27,008 nucleotides of DNA from JBDKUD01 sp050943315 (GTDB lineage Bacteria; Bacillota; Syntrophomonadia; Syntrophomonadales; Syntrophomonadaceae), in the NCBI GenBank assembly GCA_050943315.1, contig JBMNOY010000027.1:1-27008 (forward strand). The letters are read 5' to 3'. The translations under genes and the position numbers were made by a program. Below are positions 1 to 7,576 of this stretch, piece after piece. The number at the start of each line of letters is the position of its first letter. Position 1 is the first letter of the stretch. The notes beneath the pieces were generated by a model. That model was not told where the DNA came from and ran no database searches. It saw only the letters and a list, made by a program, of their open reading frames with translations.

Positions 1-170
1 ACTCAAAAGTACTCAATATAAAACTGAAAAATTTGACAAAAAAATAAGCCCTGTTCAGGCTTCCCAGGCTTTTTCTTCTATTAAACTGTCAAAGACCCGA
101 ATAAATTAGAATAGAGTACCAGGTATTAACTACCTTTTTAAGCAGTAAATATTTATGATATAATATCGTA
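1..170. other. AT-rich non-coding stretch upstream of the large RNA
   Basis: No recognisable gene is present. One frame is open from base 2 to a TAG at 107-109, but the translation is low in complexity, matches nothing I know, and has no visible start. It could be the tail of an upstream gene. Two short inverted repeats lie here. The first is AAGCC(C)TG / CAGGCTT at about 46-62, followed shortly by a T-rich run. The second is AGGTA / TACCT at 121-135, followed by TTTT. Either might be a weak terminator for an upstream transcript. Confidence 0.35.
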
Positions 171-171
171 T
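135..171 (+). promoter_or_regulatory. Extended -10 promoter for the large RNA operon
   Basis: A perfect TATAAT lies at 159-164, preceded by TGA at 156-158, which makes an extended -10 element. The -35 region is weak (TTTTTA at 135-140, 18-nt spacing), as is common with extended -10 promoters. The predicted start is about base 171, some 12 nt before the first base of the closing helix of the RNA. The promoter would therefore start the transcript at the RNA's own 5' end. Confidence 0.55.
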
Positions 172-760
172 TAGAACATAAGCTGGCAGAAGGTTGCAGT
201 ATTCTAGTCAGCCTTGCTAGTTTCGAAGACGGGCCTAAAAATCCGTTAAGGGCACATCGATGAAGATTCTGGTAGCGGCTTTTGACGCCCAGTCAGGGGT
301 CGTTGCTGGGAGTTAAGGATGTGGGGGCAACCCGCAACGGCATGCGGATATGACCCCTGCATTCGCGGAGGCTTATCATTGTCTTACGATAATGATAAGA
401 AAACCTGCATTCCGGTTCAGGCTGGGTGCAGTGTAGCCTGCCTTGAGTGGTTGCGGCGGAAAAGCGTTATGGGCCATAGGGCTTTGGCCGAAGCCTTATG
501 GCCTGCTTTAAATCGCATACTGCAAAAGAGGCTAGAAACTAGTGGAGGCTGCCGAGGAAAACTCCTAGACTGTGTGCTGTTTGCACAGTTTGTTGAGGAT
601 TAAAGTGCGTACTTAGTGGTAATCCAGTCTCGTGACCGGCAACGGCACGAAGCAGACGTAAAGGGAAACCGCCCAACTGGCGACAGTTGGGAGAGCTGCT
701 GGGAAAACCTGCTGGACCTATGTCGCAGCGTTTACTCAACAAATAACCTTTTGCCAGTCA
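171..760 (+). ncRNA. ole: OLE RNA (ornate large extremophilic RNA)
   Basis: This is a ~575-nt structured RNA with no credible protein gene. Seen in the sequence: a terminal helix pairs 183-195 with 745-757 (13 bp, one G-U). A 12-bp hairpin at 372-399 (one G-U) has loop TTAC. A 13-bp hairpin lies at 472-503 (one G-U). Nested pairs span 627-657 (GTCT/AGAC, CGTG/CACG, CCG/CGG) around a GCAA tetraloop. A perfect 8-bp stem at 672-691 is capped by a GCGA tetraloop. Paired G-U wobbles argue for RNA structure rather than DNA repeats. Known of the family: OLE RNAs are ~600 nt, occur in anaerobic and extremophilic Firmicutes, sit among isoprenoid genes, lie directly upstream of the membrane protein OapA, and form a membrane-bound ribonucleoprotein linked to ethanol, cold and Mg2+ stress. 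Size, position before dxs and the adjacent OapA-like gene all fit. The assignment is from memory of the family, without a covariance-model search. Confidence 0.88.
672..691 (+). other. GNRA-capped hairpin in the 3' domain of the OLE RNA
   Basis: CCCAACTG (672-679) and CAGTTGGG (684-691) form a perfect 8-bp stem closed by the tetraloop GCGA. Together with the GCAA-capped helix at 636-645 it gives two GNRA tetraloops within 60 nt. Such loops often dock into receptors or proteins. It lies in the 3' third of the RNA. Confidence 0.75.
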
Positions 761-792
761 TGTTTTTTTCTTTTAGGGGGATTACATACTAA

Positions 793-1365
793 TTGTTAGG
801 CTATATTAAAAAGAGTAACCTGATATCTGCGTTGGTCGTAACTTTCTTCACCTTTTTTATTGCACTTCTGGTTAGTATTGGTTCGCAAGCTTTAATGAAG
901 GCTATAAGTGATATAGCGGTAGCCATAATATTACTTATTATAATAGTGTTTCTGGGAATTTTCTTTGATATAATAGGGACAGCCGCTGCAGCGACGAGTG
1001 TACCACCTTTTAACGCCAAGGCAGCCAAAAGGGTTTTTGGCGCCCGGCAGGCTGTTAAATTAGCCCGTAATGCCGGAGCCGTAGCGAATTTCTGCAATGA
1101 TGTGGTTGGTGATATTGCCGGTACCCTTAGCGGGGCAATTGGTGCCACGATAGTATATTATCTGGTAGGCCGCTTTAATTTTGTGGATTCAGTATTAACA
1201 GGTGCGGCAATGACCAGTTTCATTGCAGCTATAACGGTAGGCGGCAAATCTATTGGAAAAAGTATCGCCATTAACAATGCCAACAATATTATATTTAGTG
1301 TAGCAATTATTCTGGGCTGGTGGGAAAAAATAACCGGAATAGAATTGTTTAAAAACAGAAGGTGA
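793..1365 (+). CDS. oapA: OLE-associated membrane protein OapA
   Basis: This 190-residue integral membrane protein lies just after the OLE RNA. Hydrophobic segments are seen at about residues 11-31, 41-62, 106-126 and 129-150, with a further hydrophobic stretch at 163-177. Between the second and third is a basic, Ala-rich loop (residues about 63-100) with several Lys and Arg, suited to RNA contact. A DxxxD motif occurs at D103-D107 (DVVGD), which is the hallmark of OapA. Known of the family: OapA binds OLE RNA and holds it at the cytoplasmic membrane. The start is TTG, forced by a TAA stop at 790-792 directly upstream. The best SD, AGGGGG at 775-780, is 12 nt away, which is rather long. The stop sits inside the SD of dxs, so the two are probably translationally coupled. 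The helix-loop-helix pattern around the DxxxD recalls the DUF21/CNNM Mg2+ transporter fold to me; that is only an impression. Confidence 0.85.
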   Translation: MLGYIKKSNLISALVVTFFTFFIALLVSIGSQALMKAISDIAVAIILLIIIVFLGIFFDIIGTAAAATSVPPFNAKAAKRVFGARQAVKLARNAGAVANFCNDVVGDIAGTLSGAIGATIVYYLVGRFNFVDSVLTGAAMTSFIAAITVGGKSIGKSIAINNANNIIFSVAIILGWWEKITGIELFKNRR

Positions 1366-1369
1366 ATAG

Positions 1370-3283
1370 ATGTATAAAATACTTGACCAGATAAACTCAC
1401 CTCAAGATGTAAAAAAACTGTCCATTTCCCAGATGAACCAACTCGCCGATGATATAAGACAGATCCTAATTAAAAGTGTTGCCCAGTGTGGCGGGCACCT
1501 GGCTGCGAATTTGGGTGTGGTTGAGCTGACCATTGCCCTGCATTATGTTTTTGATTCCCCCCGGGATAAAATAATCTGGGACGTAGGTCACCAGAGTTAT
1601 GTTCATAAAATATTGACCGGCCGCAAGGATAAAATGCTATCTTTGCGTCAGTACCGAGGGATAAGTGGGTTTCCCCGTTCTGAAGAATCTGTTCATGATG
1701 CTTTTAATACCGGCCACAGCAGCACATCTATTTCTGTGGCTCTGGGCATGGCCCTGGCCCGCGATTTGCAACAGGCCAAATATTCGGTAGTTTCTGTAAT
1801 CGGTGACGGGGCTTTGACCGGGGGAATGGCGTTTGAGGCACTTAATCACGCCGGTAATGAAGATCGTGATCTTATTGTTATATTAAATGATAATGAGATG
1901 TCCATTTCGCGCAATGTGGGAGCTTTGTCCAGCTATCTCAACCGCCTGCGTACAGCTCCACGTTACTCCCAGAAAAAAGAGGAAATTGAATCAGCGCTAA
2001 ACCGGATTCCCCGGATTGGACCTAATCTGGCCCGGGCAGCCGGAAGAGTAAAGGATACCGTAAAGTACTTGGTGGTTCCGGGCGTTCTTTTTGAGGAATT
2101 GGGATTCAACTATATCGGACCAGTAAATGGTCATGATTTGGATGAACTTACCGTAGTTCTTAATAATGCCAGGCAAATGAAGGGCCCGGTATTAATTCAT
2201 ACCCTCACTGAAAAAGGGCGGGGCTATGAGCCTGCGCGTCAAAAACCCGATGTTTTCCATGGGGTAGGCCCATTTGATGTTAAAACCGGTCATCAGTTTA
2301 AAAAATCCATAAAAACTTATACCGAGATTTTCGGCAATTGTATTGTTGAGATGGCGAAAAATGATAACAGAATAGTAGCGATAACTGCTGCCATGAGCGG
2401 CGGTACAGGTTTGAGCAATTTTGCCAGTTTATATCCACAGCGGTTTTTCGATGTGGGTATTTGTGAACAACATGCGGTTACCATGGCGGCCGGGATGGCG
2501 AAAGCGGGATTAAAACCGGTAGTATGTTTGTATTCCACTTTCCTGCAAAGGGCTTATGACCAAATTATCCATGATGTGGCCCTGCCAAAACTCCCTGTGG
2601 TCTTTGCTATTGACCGGGCAGGTTTGGTAGGCGAAGATGGTGCTACTCACCAGGGGGCATTTGATATATCCTTCCTGCGTATTATTCCCAACTTAACCAT
2701 AATGGCCCCCAGTAATGAAAATGAATTGGTGGATATGTTTTATACAGCCATGAAACAGGAAGGGCCAGTCGCCATCAGATATCCCCGGGGAGTAGGGGAA
2801 GGGACGCAAATTAAGGAACAGAGAAACATGCTGCCCATAGGCCGGGGACAGGTCCTTTGTGAAGGCAGTTCACTGGTTATTATAGCTATCGGCCGGGGAG
2901 TGAGTATTGGCAGAGAGGTAGCTGCCTTGGCCGGCGACAAGGGTATAGGGGTTACACTCATTAATGCTCGTTTTGCCAAGCCCCTGGATGAAGATTTAAT
3001 CACTGCGGCGGCACAAAACTGTGGGCGCCTGGTTACAATTGAGGATAACTGTCTTAATGGCGGTTTCGGCAGTTCCATTCTAGAATTTCTGGAAGATAAA
3101 GGCATTGATGCCGATGTTATCAGGGCAGGTATTCCGGATGAATTTATCGAGCATGGGAAAGTTGACCTGCTTTTTGATTATATAAATATGAATGCTGAAG
3201 CGATTATGGAGAGGATTGTAGGTCGCTGGCCTGATATCGTTAACAATAGAACATTGGGGTTGCTTAGATTTGGCAAAAATTAG
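1370..3283 (+). CDS. dxs: 1-deoxy-D-xylulose-5-phosphate synthase
   Basis: The enzyme condenses pyruvate and glyceraldehyde 3-phosphate to 1-deoxy-D-xylulose 5-phosphate. This is the first step of the MEP isoprenoid pathway and also feeds thiamine and pyridoxal synthesis. At 637 residues it is full length. The thiamine-diphosphate/Mg2+ motif GDGALTGG is near residues 145-152, followed by a NDNEMSIS segment. The catalytic Glu of the pyrimidine domain lies in GICEQHAV (about E366). A C-terminal transketolase domain follows (RYPRGVG, then NARFAKPLDE). ATG start with SD AGAAGG at 1357-1362, which also contains the oapA stop. Its 3' end overlaps tlyA by 14 nt. Placement right after OLE/oapA matches other OLE loci. 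Confidence 0.97.
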   Translation: MYKILDQINSPQDVKKLSISQMNQLADDIRQILIKSVAQCGGHLAANLGVVELTIALHYVFDSPRDKIIWDVGHQSYVHKILTGRKDKMLSLRQYRGISGFPRSEESVHDAFNTGHSSTSISVALGMALARDLQQAKYSVVSVIGDGALTGGMAFEALNHAGNEDRDLIVILNDNEMSISRNVGALSSYLNRLRTAPRYSQKKEEIESALNRIPRIGPNLARAAGRVKDTVKYLVVPGVLFEELGFNYIGPVNGHDLDELTVVLNNARQMKGPVLIHTLTEKGRGYEPARQKPDVFHGVGPFDVKTGHQFKKSIKTYTEIFGNCIVEMAKNDNRIVAITAAMSGGTGLSNFASLYPQRFFDVGICEQHAVTMAAGMAKAGLKPVVCLYSTFLQRAYDQIIHDVALPKLPVVFAIDRAGLVGEDGATHQGAFDISFLRIIPNLTIMAPSNENELVDMFYTAMKQEGPVAIRYPRGVGEGTQIKEQRNMLPIGRGQVLCEGSSLVIIAIGRGVSIGREVAALAGDKGIGVTLINARFAKPLDEDLITAAAQNCGRLVTIEDNCLNGGFGSSILEFLEDKGIDADVIRAGIPDEFIEHGKVDLLFDYINMNAEAIMERIVGRWPDIVNNRTLGLLRFGKN

Positions 3284-4082
3284 AATTGACACTCTGCTGG
3301 TAAACCGTGGTTTAACTCCCAGCCGGGAAAAGGCCCGGGCTTTAATATTGGCCGGTGAGGTGCGGGTAAACGGCCGGGTGATTGACAAAGCGGGAACCAG
3401 TGTTGATGAGGACGAGCAGGTAGAAATCAAAACCGATAGTCTGAAATATGTAAGCCGGGGCGGTTTAAAACTGGAGGGAGCCATTCGTGACTTTAATCTC
3501 GATTTTACCGGCCGCACCGTTTTAGATGTTGGTGCGTCTACCGGAGGATATACTGACTGTGCTCTACAGCACGGAGCAGCCAGGGTTTTTGCTCTGGATG
3601 TGGGTTATGGTCAATTAGACTGGTCGCTGCGTAACAACCCCCGGGTAGTGGTAATGGAAAGAACCAATATAAGGTATGTCACTCCCGAACAAATCGGGAA
3701 GCTGGTAGATATAATAACTATTGATGTTTCTTTTATTTCTACCGCCAAGGTATTCCCGGCAGTTAAAAATTTGTTGCAGGACAGCGGCGAAGTTGTATCC
3801 TTAATAAAGCCGCAATTTGAAGCCGGTAGGAATAAGGTAGGCAAAAAGGGGGTCATAAAGGACCCGCTGGTTCATAACGAAGTTCTCCTTAACTGTATAT
3901 CCTATGCCGAGCGCGAAGGCTTGGTAATTGCCGGTATAACCTATTCACCGATAAAGGGACCGGAAGGAAATATTGAATTTTTTCTTTATATGAAAAAAAA
4001 CGGCGAACGGTTGCATAACATTCCTGAGCTGGTGAGTCGGGTTGTAGATAATGCCCATAAAAACTTGGAGGTTAGGTCTTGA
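3270..4082 (+). CDS. tlyA: TlyA family rRNA (cytidine-2'-O)-methyltransferase
   Basis: The protein has 270 residues. Residues 4-60 form an S4 RNA-binding domain (RIDTLLVNRG, then EVRVNGRVIDKAG). Residues about 60-245 form an FtsJ/RrmJ-type methyltransferase with the SAM loop DVGASTGGY at 86-94. The K-D-K-E set expected for 2'-O-methylation is visible: K67 (RGGLKL), D152 (TIDVSF), K180 (SLIKPQ) and E236 (GNIEFF). Known of the family: TlyA methylates cytidines of 16S and/or 23S rRNA and affects capreomycin sensitivity; B. subtilis YqxC is the equivalent. TTG start inside dxs, with GGGG at 3256-3259 as SD. Its TGA overlaps the TTG of nadK (TTGA), so the genes are coupled. Confidence 0.93.
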   Translation: MAKIRIDTLLVNRGLTPSREKARALILAGEVRVNGRVIDKAGTSVDEDEQVEIKTDSLKYVSRGGLKLEGAIRDFNLDFTGRTVLDVGASTGGYTDCALQHGAARVFALDVGYGQLDWSLRNNPRVVVMERTNIRYVTPEQIGKLVDIITIDVSFISTAKVFPAVKNLLQDSGEVVSLIKPQFEAGRNKVGKKGVIKDPLVHNEVLLNCISYAEREGLVIAGITYSPIKGPEGNIEFFLYMKKNGERLHNIPELVSRVVDNAHKNLEVRS

Positions 4083-4897
4083 AAATACTGTTGGTGGAAA
4101 ACAGCGATAAGCAGGATACAGTGATTAAAGCAGCCAGGATTTCTGCAATGGCCGCCCAAATGGGTGTTGAAACGGTAATTGCCAATGTTGCCACTCTGGA
4201 TAACTCCCACCAGGATAGCGACTTAATAATCGTACTGGGTGGGGATGGTACAATTCTGCGGGCTGCCCGGGAGTTCTTTCGCGAAGATATACCTATTCTG
4301 GGAGTTAATATGGGAACAGTTGGTTTCCTAAGCAATATCATGGGGTGTGAACTGGAAAAATACCTGAGCCGCATTATTAATCAGGATTTTACCCTGGATG
4401 AGCGGATGATGCTGGAGGTAATTATTTTTGAAAAGGATAAAGTCGTTAACCGGGTTTGTTGTTTAAATGACCTGGTGATAAGGTCTATTACCCCCAGTAT
4501 GATGAATCTGAAGGTTACCATAGACGGCCAGGAGGTGGAGCCTTACCGGTGTGATGGTTTGATTGTGGCCACACCTACCGGCTCAACAGCGTACTCGCTT
4601 TCGGCAGGGGGACCAATTGTGGACCCGGATATGGACGCTCTGATAGTAACCCCGCTGGCTTCATATATGTTGACCAAGCGGCCCATGGTGGTAGATGCCC
4701 GGAAAAGCATTGAGATTTACCCCATGGATTGTAAACAGGGATTTATATCTATTGATGGGCAGGTTATTATAAATTTAGATGCCAACCATTGTATCCAGGT
4801 AAGAAGGGCTCAACAGAAGTCTAAGTTTGTAGCTGTTAAATATCGGCCTTTCTTTGAGATATTGGATAATGCTTTTAGTGTTACCAGGGAGGACTAA
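4079..4897 (+). CDS. nadK: NAD kinase
   Basis: The enzyme phosphorylates NAD+ to NADP+. It has 272 residues, typical for Firmicute enzymes. The diagnostic motifs are GGDGT (residues 54-58, phosphate donor and NAD site), NDLVI (130-134) and PTGSTAYSLSAGG (166-178). TTG start, overlapping the tlyA stop by 4 nt. In B. subtilis the dxs-tlyA-ahrC-recN run has no nadK; in clostridia it is inserted at this place, which supports clostridial ancestry. NADPH is used later in the MEP pathway, so its placement with dxs is sensible, but that is inference. Confidence 0.96.
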   Translation: MKILLVENSDKQDTVIKAARISAMAAQMGVETVIANVATLDNSHQDSDLIIVLGGDGTILRAAREFFREDIPILGVNMGTVGFLSNIMGCELEKYLSRIINQDFTLDERMMLEVIIFEKDKVVNRVCCLNDLVIRSITPSMMNLKVTIDGQEVEPYRCDGLIVATPTGSTAYSLSAGGPIVDPDMDALIVTPLASYMLTKRPMVVDARKSIEIYPMDCKQGFISIDGQVIINLDANHCIQVRRAQQKSKFVAVKYRPFFEILDNAFSVTRED

Positions 4898-4915
4898 CAG
4901 CTTGTGGGGGTAGTA

Positions 4916-5371
4916 ATGAAGGCGAGAAGACACCAGGCTATTACAGATATACTTACCAACGAATACATAACGACCCAGGAACAATTATGTTCGGCTTTAA
5001 AAGAACGAGGTTTTAATGTTACCCAGGCTACTGTTTCCAGGGATATTAAAGAATTGCAGTTGGTTAAGAAAGCAGTCGAAAAAGGCTATAGATATGCTCT
5101 ACCTGATATACAAACTCCAACCAACTTAAGTGAACGTTTAAAGCGGCTTTTTCGGGATTCGGTACTAAATATTGATTATTGTGAAAATCTCATTGTAATA
5201 AAAACACTTCCTGGAGCAGCCCAATCGGTAGCCCTGGTGGTTGACTCCATGCCGGACAGCAACATTCTGGGTACTGTTGCCGGGGATGATACTCTATTTA
5301 TAGCTATAAAACCTCGTGAAGCGGTTACGACTGTATTTAACAGTTTTAAAGAGTTATTGATGGAACATTAG
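4916..5371 (+). CDS. argR: Arginine repressor ArgR/AhrC
   Basis: This is the arginine-responsive hexameric regulator of arginine synthesis and catabolism. It has 151 residues from the chosen ATG. Residues 1-65 form the winged-helix DNA-binding domain with the signature QATVSRDIKEL (37-47). Residues about 75-151 form the oligomerisation and arginine-binding domain with GTVAGDDT (119-126). The ATG at 4916 has a GGGGG SD at 4906-4910 with 5-nt spacing, and its N-terminus aligns with AhrC. An in-frame GTG at 4904 would add four residues but lies within that SD. The gene follows nadK by 18 nt. Confidence 0.95.
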   Translation: MKARRHQAITDILTNEYITTQEQLCSALKERGFNVTQATVSRDIKELQLVKKAVEKGYRYALPDIQTPTNLSERLKRLFRDSVLNIDYCENLIVIKTLPGAAQSVALVVDSMPDSNILGTVAGDDTLFIAIKPREAVTTVFNSFKELLMEH

Positions 5372-5403
5372 ATCTACTGGTAAATCACCTTAGGGGGATG
5401 GCC

Positions 5404-7083
5404 ATGCTAGAGGAAATATACATAAGCAACTTTATATTAATTGATGAAGTGCGTATGGATTTTGTTACCGGCCTTAATGTCCTTACCGGAGAAACAGGTG
5501 CGGGAAAATCTATTATAATTGACGCACTTAATTTAATTATGGGGGACCGTATTAAATCTGATTTCATTAGAGACTCAGGAAAGAAAGCGATAGCCCAGGC
5601 CGTTTTTAGTCTAAATGATAACCCTGATGCGGCAGCCTTTTTACAGGAAAACGATCTGCTGGAAGACGATATGGCGATAATCAGCCGGGAAATATATCCC
5701 AGCGGTCGAAGTGCGGCACGTATTAACGGCCGCAATGTACCTTTAAGTATCCTCAAGAACCTGGCCGGGTATCTGCTTGATATGCACCTGCAGCATGAGA
5801 ACCAGAATATTCTTAAGTCCGACCGGTATCTAGGCTATATTGACAGTTTTAGCCCCCACATAAATGAGGCTTTAGATGAAGTAGCTGCTCTTTACCAACA
5901 ATTAACCGGCAAGCAGCAGGAACTACAGAACATATTAACCAATCATAAACAGCGCCTGGAGAGAATTGAGTTTCTTAGCTACCAGGTAAAAGAAATTGAG
6001 AGCGCACACCTGCAGGTCGGTGAAAAAGAGGAACTGATAGGGCTGCGGGAAAAAATTCAAAATGCCAGCAAACTTATGGAAGGTTCAGTGAGAACGCTGG
6101 AATTATTGTATAGTTGTGATAATGCCAGTTCTGCGGCCGATTTGATTTTCGATGCACTGGATATTGCCCGGGGACTCGATAATTATCAGCCCTTTACTGC
6201 TATGGTGAGCCCTCTGCAGGATATGTACTATACATTACAGGAAATCGCCTCACAACTAAACTCTTTCAAGGATTCTCTCGATTTTGAACCTGGTCTGCTG
6301 GAACATATAGAGAACAGGATATATGATATCGAAAAATTAGAGAAAAGATTTGGCAAAAACGTTGCTGAACTTATTGAATATCTCCGTGAATGCAAACAGG
6401 AGCTGGAACTATTAAGTATCGACGGGGAACGCCAGGATGAGCTTAACCAGGAGATAGCACTGCTGGAAAAAGAATATTTACTTAAAGCCCGTCGCCTTAC
6501 CGGCTTAAGACAGGAGGCAGGGGCGCTTTTAGAGAAAAGGGTTCATGATGAGTTGCAGCAGTTGGACATGCCGCATGTTAAATTCATGGTAAAATTCACT
6601 TCCCGGGAGTCCCCAGGTAAAGATGGTATGGATAATGTAGACTTTCTATTTTCGCCCAACCCGGGAGAAATTATGCGACCGGTAGTGGATATAGCTTCCG
6701 GAGGTGAGATTTCCCGGTTTATTCTGGCTCTGAAAAAGGCCCTGGCAGACGTTTATTCTATTCCTACTTTGATTTTCGATGAAATCGATGTAGGTCTCGG
6801 TGGCAACGCCTTAAATACCGTAGCCGCCAAGCTGGCAGAGCTGTCCAGCCATCATCAGGTTATTTTGGTTACTCATTCTCCCCAGGTAGCCAGTTATGCC
6901 GATAATCACTATGTAATCGAGAAAAAGGTTAAAGGCGGGCAAACATTTACGATGGTAAAAAATTTAGATCGGGAAGCCCGGGTGAAAGAACTGGCGCGAA
7001 TGTTAGCAGGGGATAAGTATACTCAATTAACCCTGGAACATGCCCGGGAAATGTTGAAGGATAGGCATAACATACACAGGTGA
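5404..7083 (+). CDS. recN: DNA repair protein RecN
   Basis: RecN is an SMC-like ATPase acting at double-strand breaks in recombinational repair. It has 559 residues, usual for the family. Walker A GETGAGKS lies at residues 29-36. A long coiled coil with many Glu, Lys and Leu fills roughly 150-370. A C-terminal ATPase half carries the ABC signature SGGEISRF and a Walker B LIFDEIDVGLGG. The start is placed at the second ATG because AGGGGG (5392-5397) abuts the first ATG at 5398 with no spacing but lies 6 nt from 5404, and family members begin M-L-x-E. It follows argR by 32 nt, an arrangement conserved in Firmicutes. Confidence 0.96.
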   Translation: MLEEIYISNFILIDEVRMDFVTGLNVLTGETGAGKSIIIDALNLIMGDRIKSDFIRDSGKKAIAQAVFSLNDNPDAAAFLQENDLLEDDMAIISREIYPSGRSAARINGRNVPLSILKNLAGYLLDMHLQHENQNILKSDRYLGYIDSFSPHINEALDEVAALYQQLTGKQQELQNILTNHKQRLERIEFLSYQVKEIESAHLQVGEKEELIGLREKIQNASKLMEGSVRTLELLYSCDNASSAADLIFDALDIARGLDNYQPFTAMVSPLQDMYYTLQEIASQLNSFKDSLDFEPGLLEHIENRIYDIEKLEKRFGKNVAELIEYLRECKQELELLSIDGERQDELNQEIALLEKEYLLKARRLTGLRQEAGALLEKRVHDELQQLDMPHVKFMVKFTSRESPGKDGMDNVDFLFSPNPGEIMRPVVDIASGGEISRFILALKKALADVYSIPTLIFDEIDVGLGGNALNTVAAKLAELSSHHQVILVTHSPQVASYADNHYVIEKKVKGGQTFTMVKNLDREARVKELARMLAGDKYTQLTLEHAREMLKDRHNIHR

Positions 7084-7141
7084 TCATCAGGGCTATTACC
7101 TCAAAAATGAATTTGAAATAATACTTTTTAAATAGTTTGTA

Positions 7142-7321
7142 TTATTTAGATAAATGATCATTAATATTTTGAGTTAACTGTATTATTTCGTCTAGTTTAT
7201 TAGTAATTTCTTCTTGTTTCTTGTTCTTTTTAGAATTACTTTTAATAGCTATATAAATCAAATAACATATTAAAATTAGTAATAAATTGAAAGTTGACCA
7301 TAAAACCACAGAATACTTCAT
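7142..7321 (-). CDS. Small single-pass membrane protein, unknown function
   Basis: The predicted protein has 59 residues. One strongly hydrophobic segment covers about residues 9-28. A Lys/Asn-rich stretch follows, then an amphipathic tail (EEITNKLDEIIQLTQNI) with heptad-like spacing that could be a short coiled coil. The ATG at 7321 is preceded by GAGGTG on the - strand with 9-nt spacing; an in-frame GTG at 7333 is less likely because it lies in that SD. The gene is antisense to its neighbours in a long same-strand cluster and markedly AT-richer than recN or spoIVB. The intact SD, sensible topology and absence of any overlapping + strand gene argue that it is real. No function can be named. 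Confidence 0.6.
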   Translation of the reverse strand: MKYSVVLWSTFNLLLILICYLIYIAIKSNSKKNKKQEEITNKLDEIIQLTQNINDHLSK

Positions 7322-7576
7322 GGAAAATAACACCTCACCTTAATAAACTAAGGTATACTTCCGATATTGCTCATTTTCTCAAATCATTTTTATTCAAACA
7401 AAAGTCAGTGATTATTTTTATTATTCCATAAATATTAAAGAAAGTCAGGGTAAATCAGAAAAGGTTCAGATTGGCTGGCATCCAGGTAATATGCTGAGCA
7501 AGGCTTGCGAAAACTCGGTATATTTTCTCTTCTTGAGGAGACAATAAAGCTTACCAAGTTTTCGGGAGTGATATTT

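Noticed and set aside
2..109. Open frame at the left edge, possible C-terminus of an upstream gene
   Set aside because: Only 35 codons, AT-rich, no recognisable C-terminal motif of ispA or another expected neighbour. Not annotated as a gene.
319..603. 94-residue ORF on the + strand within the large RNA
   Set aside because: It lies entirely inside RNA helices, has no SD, and its translation has no domain-like features. The RNA structure explains the region better.
539..742. 67-residue ORF on the - strand within the large RNA
   Set aside because: Same reason: it is a shadow of the structured RNA, with no SD.
7334..7576. Sigma-G or sigma-F promoter for spoIVB
   Set aside because: No pair of elements with acceptable consensus and spacing could be found by eye in this AT-rich stretch.
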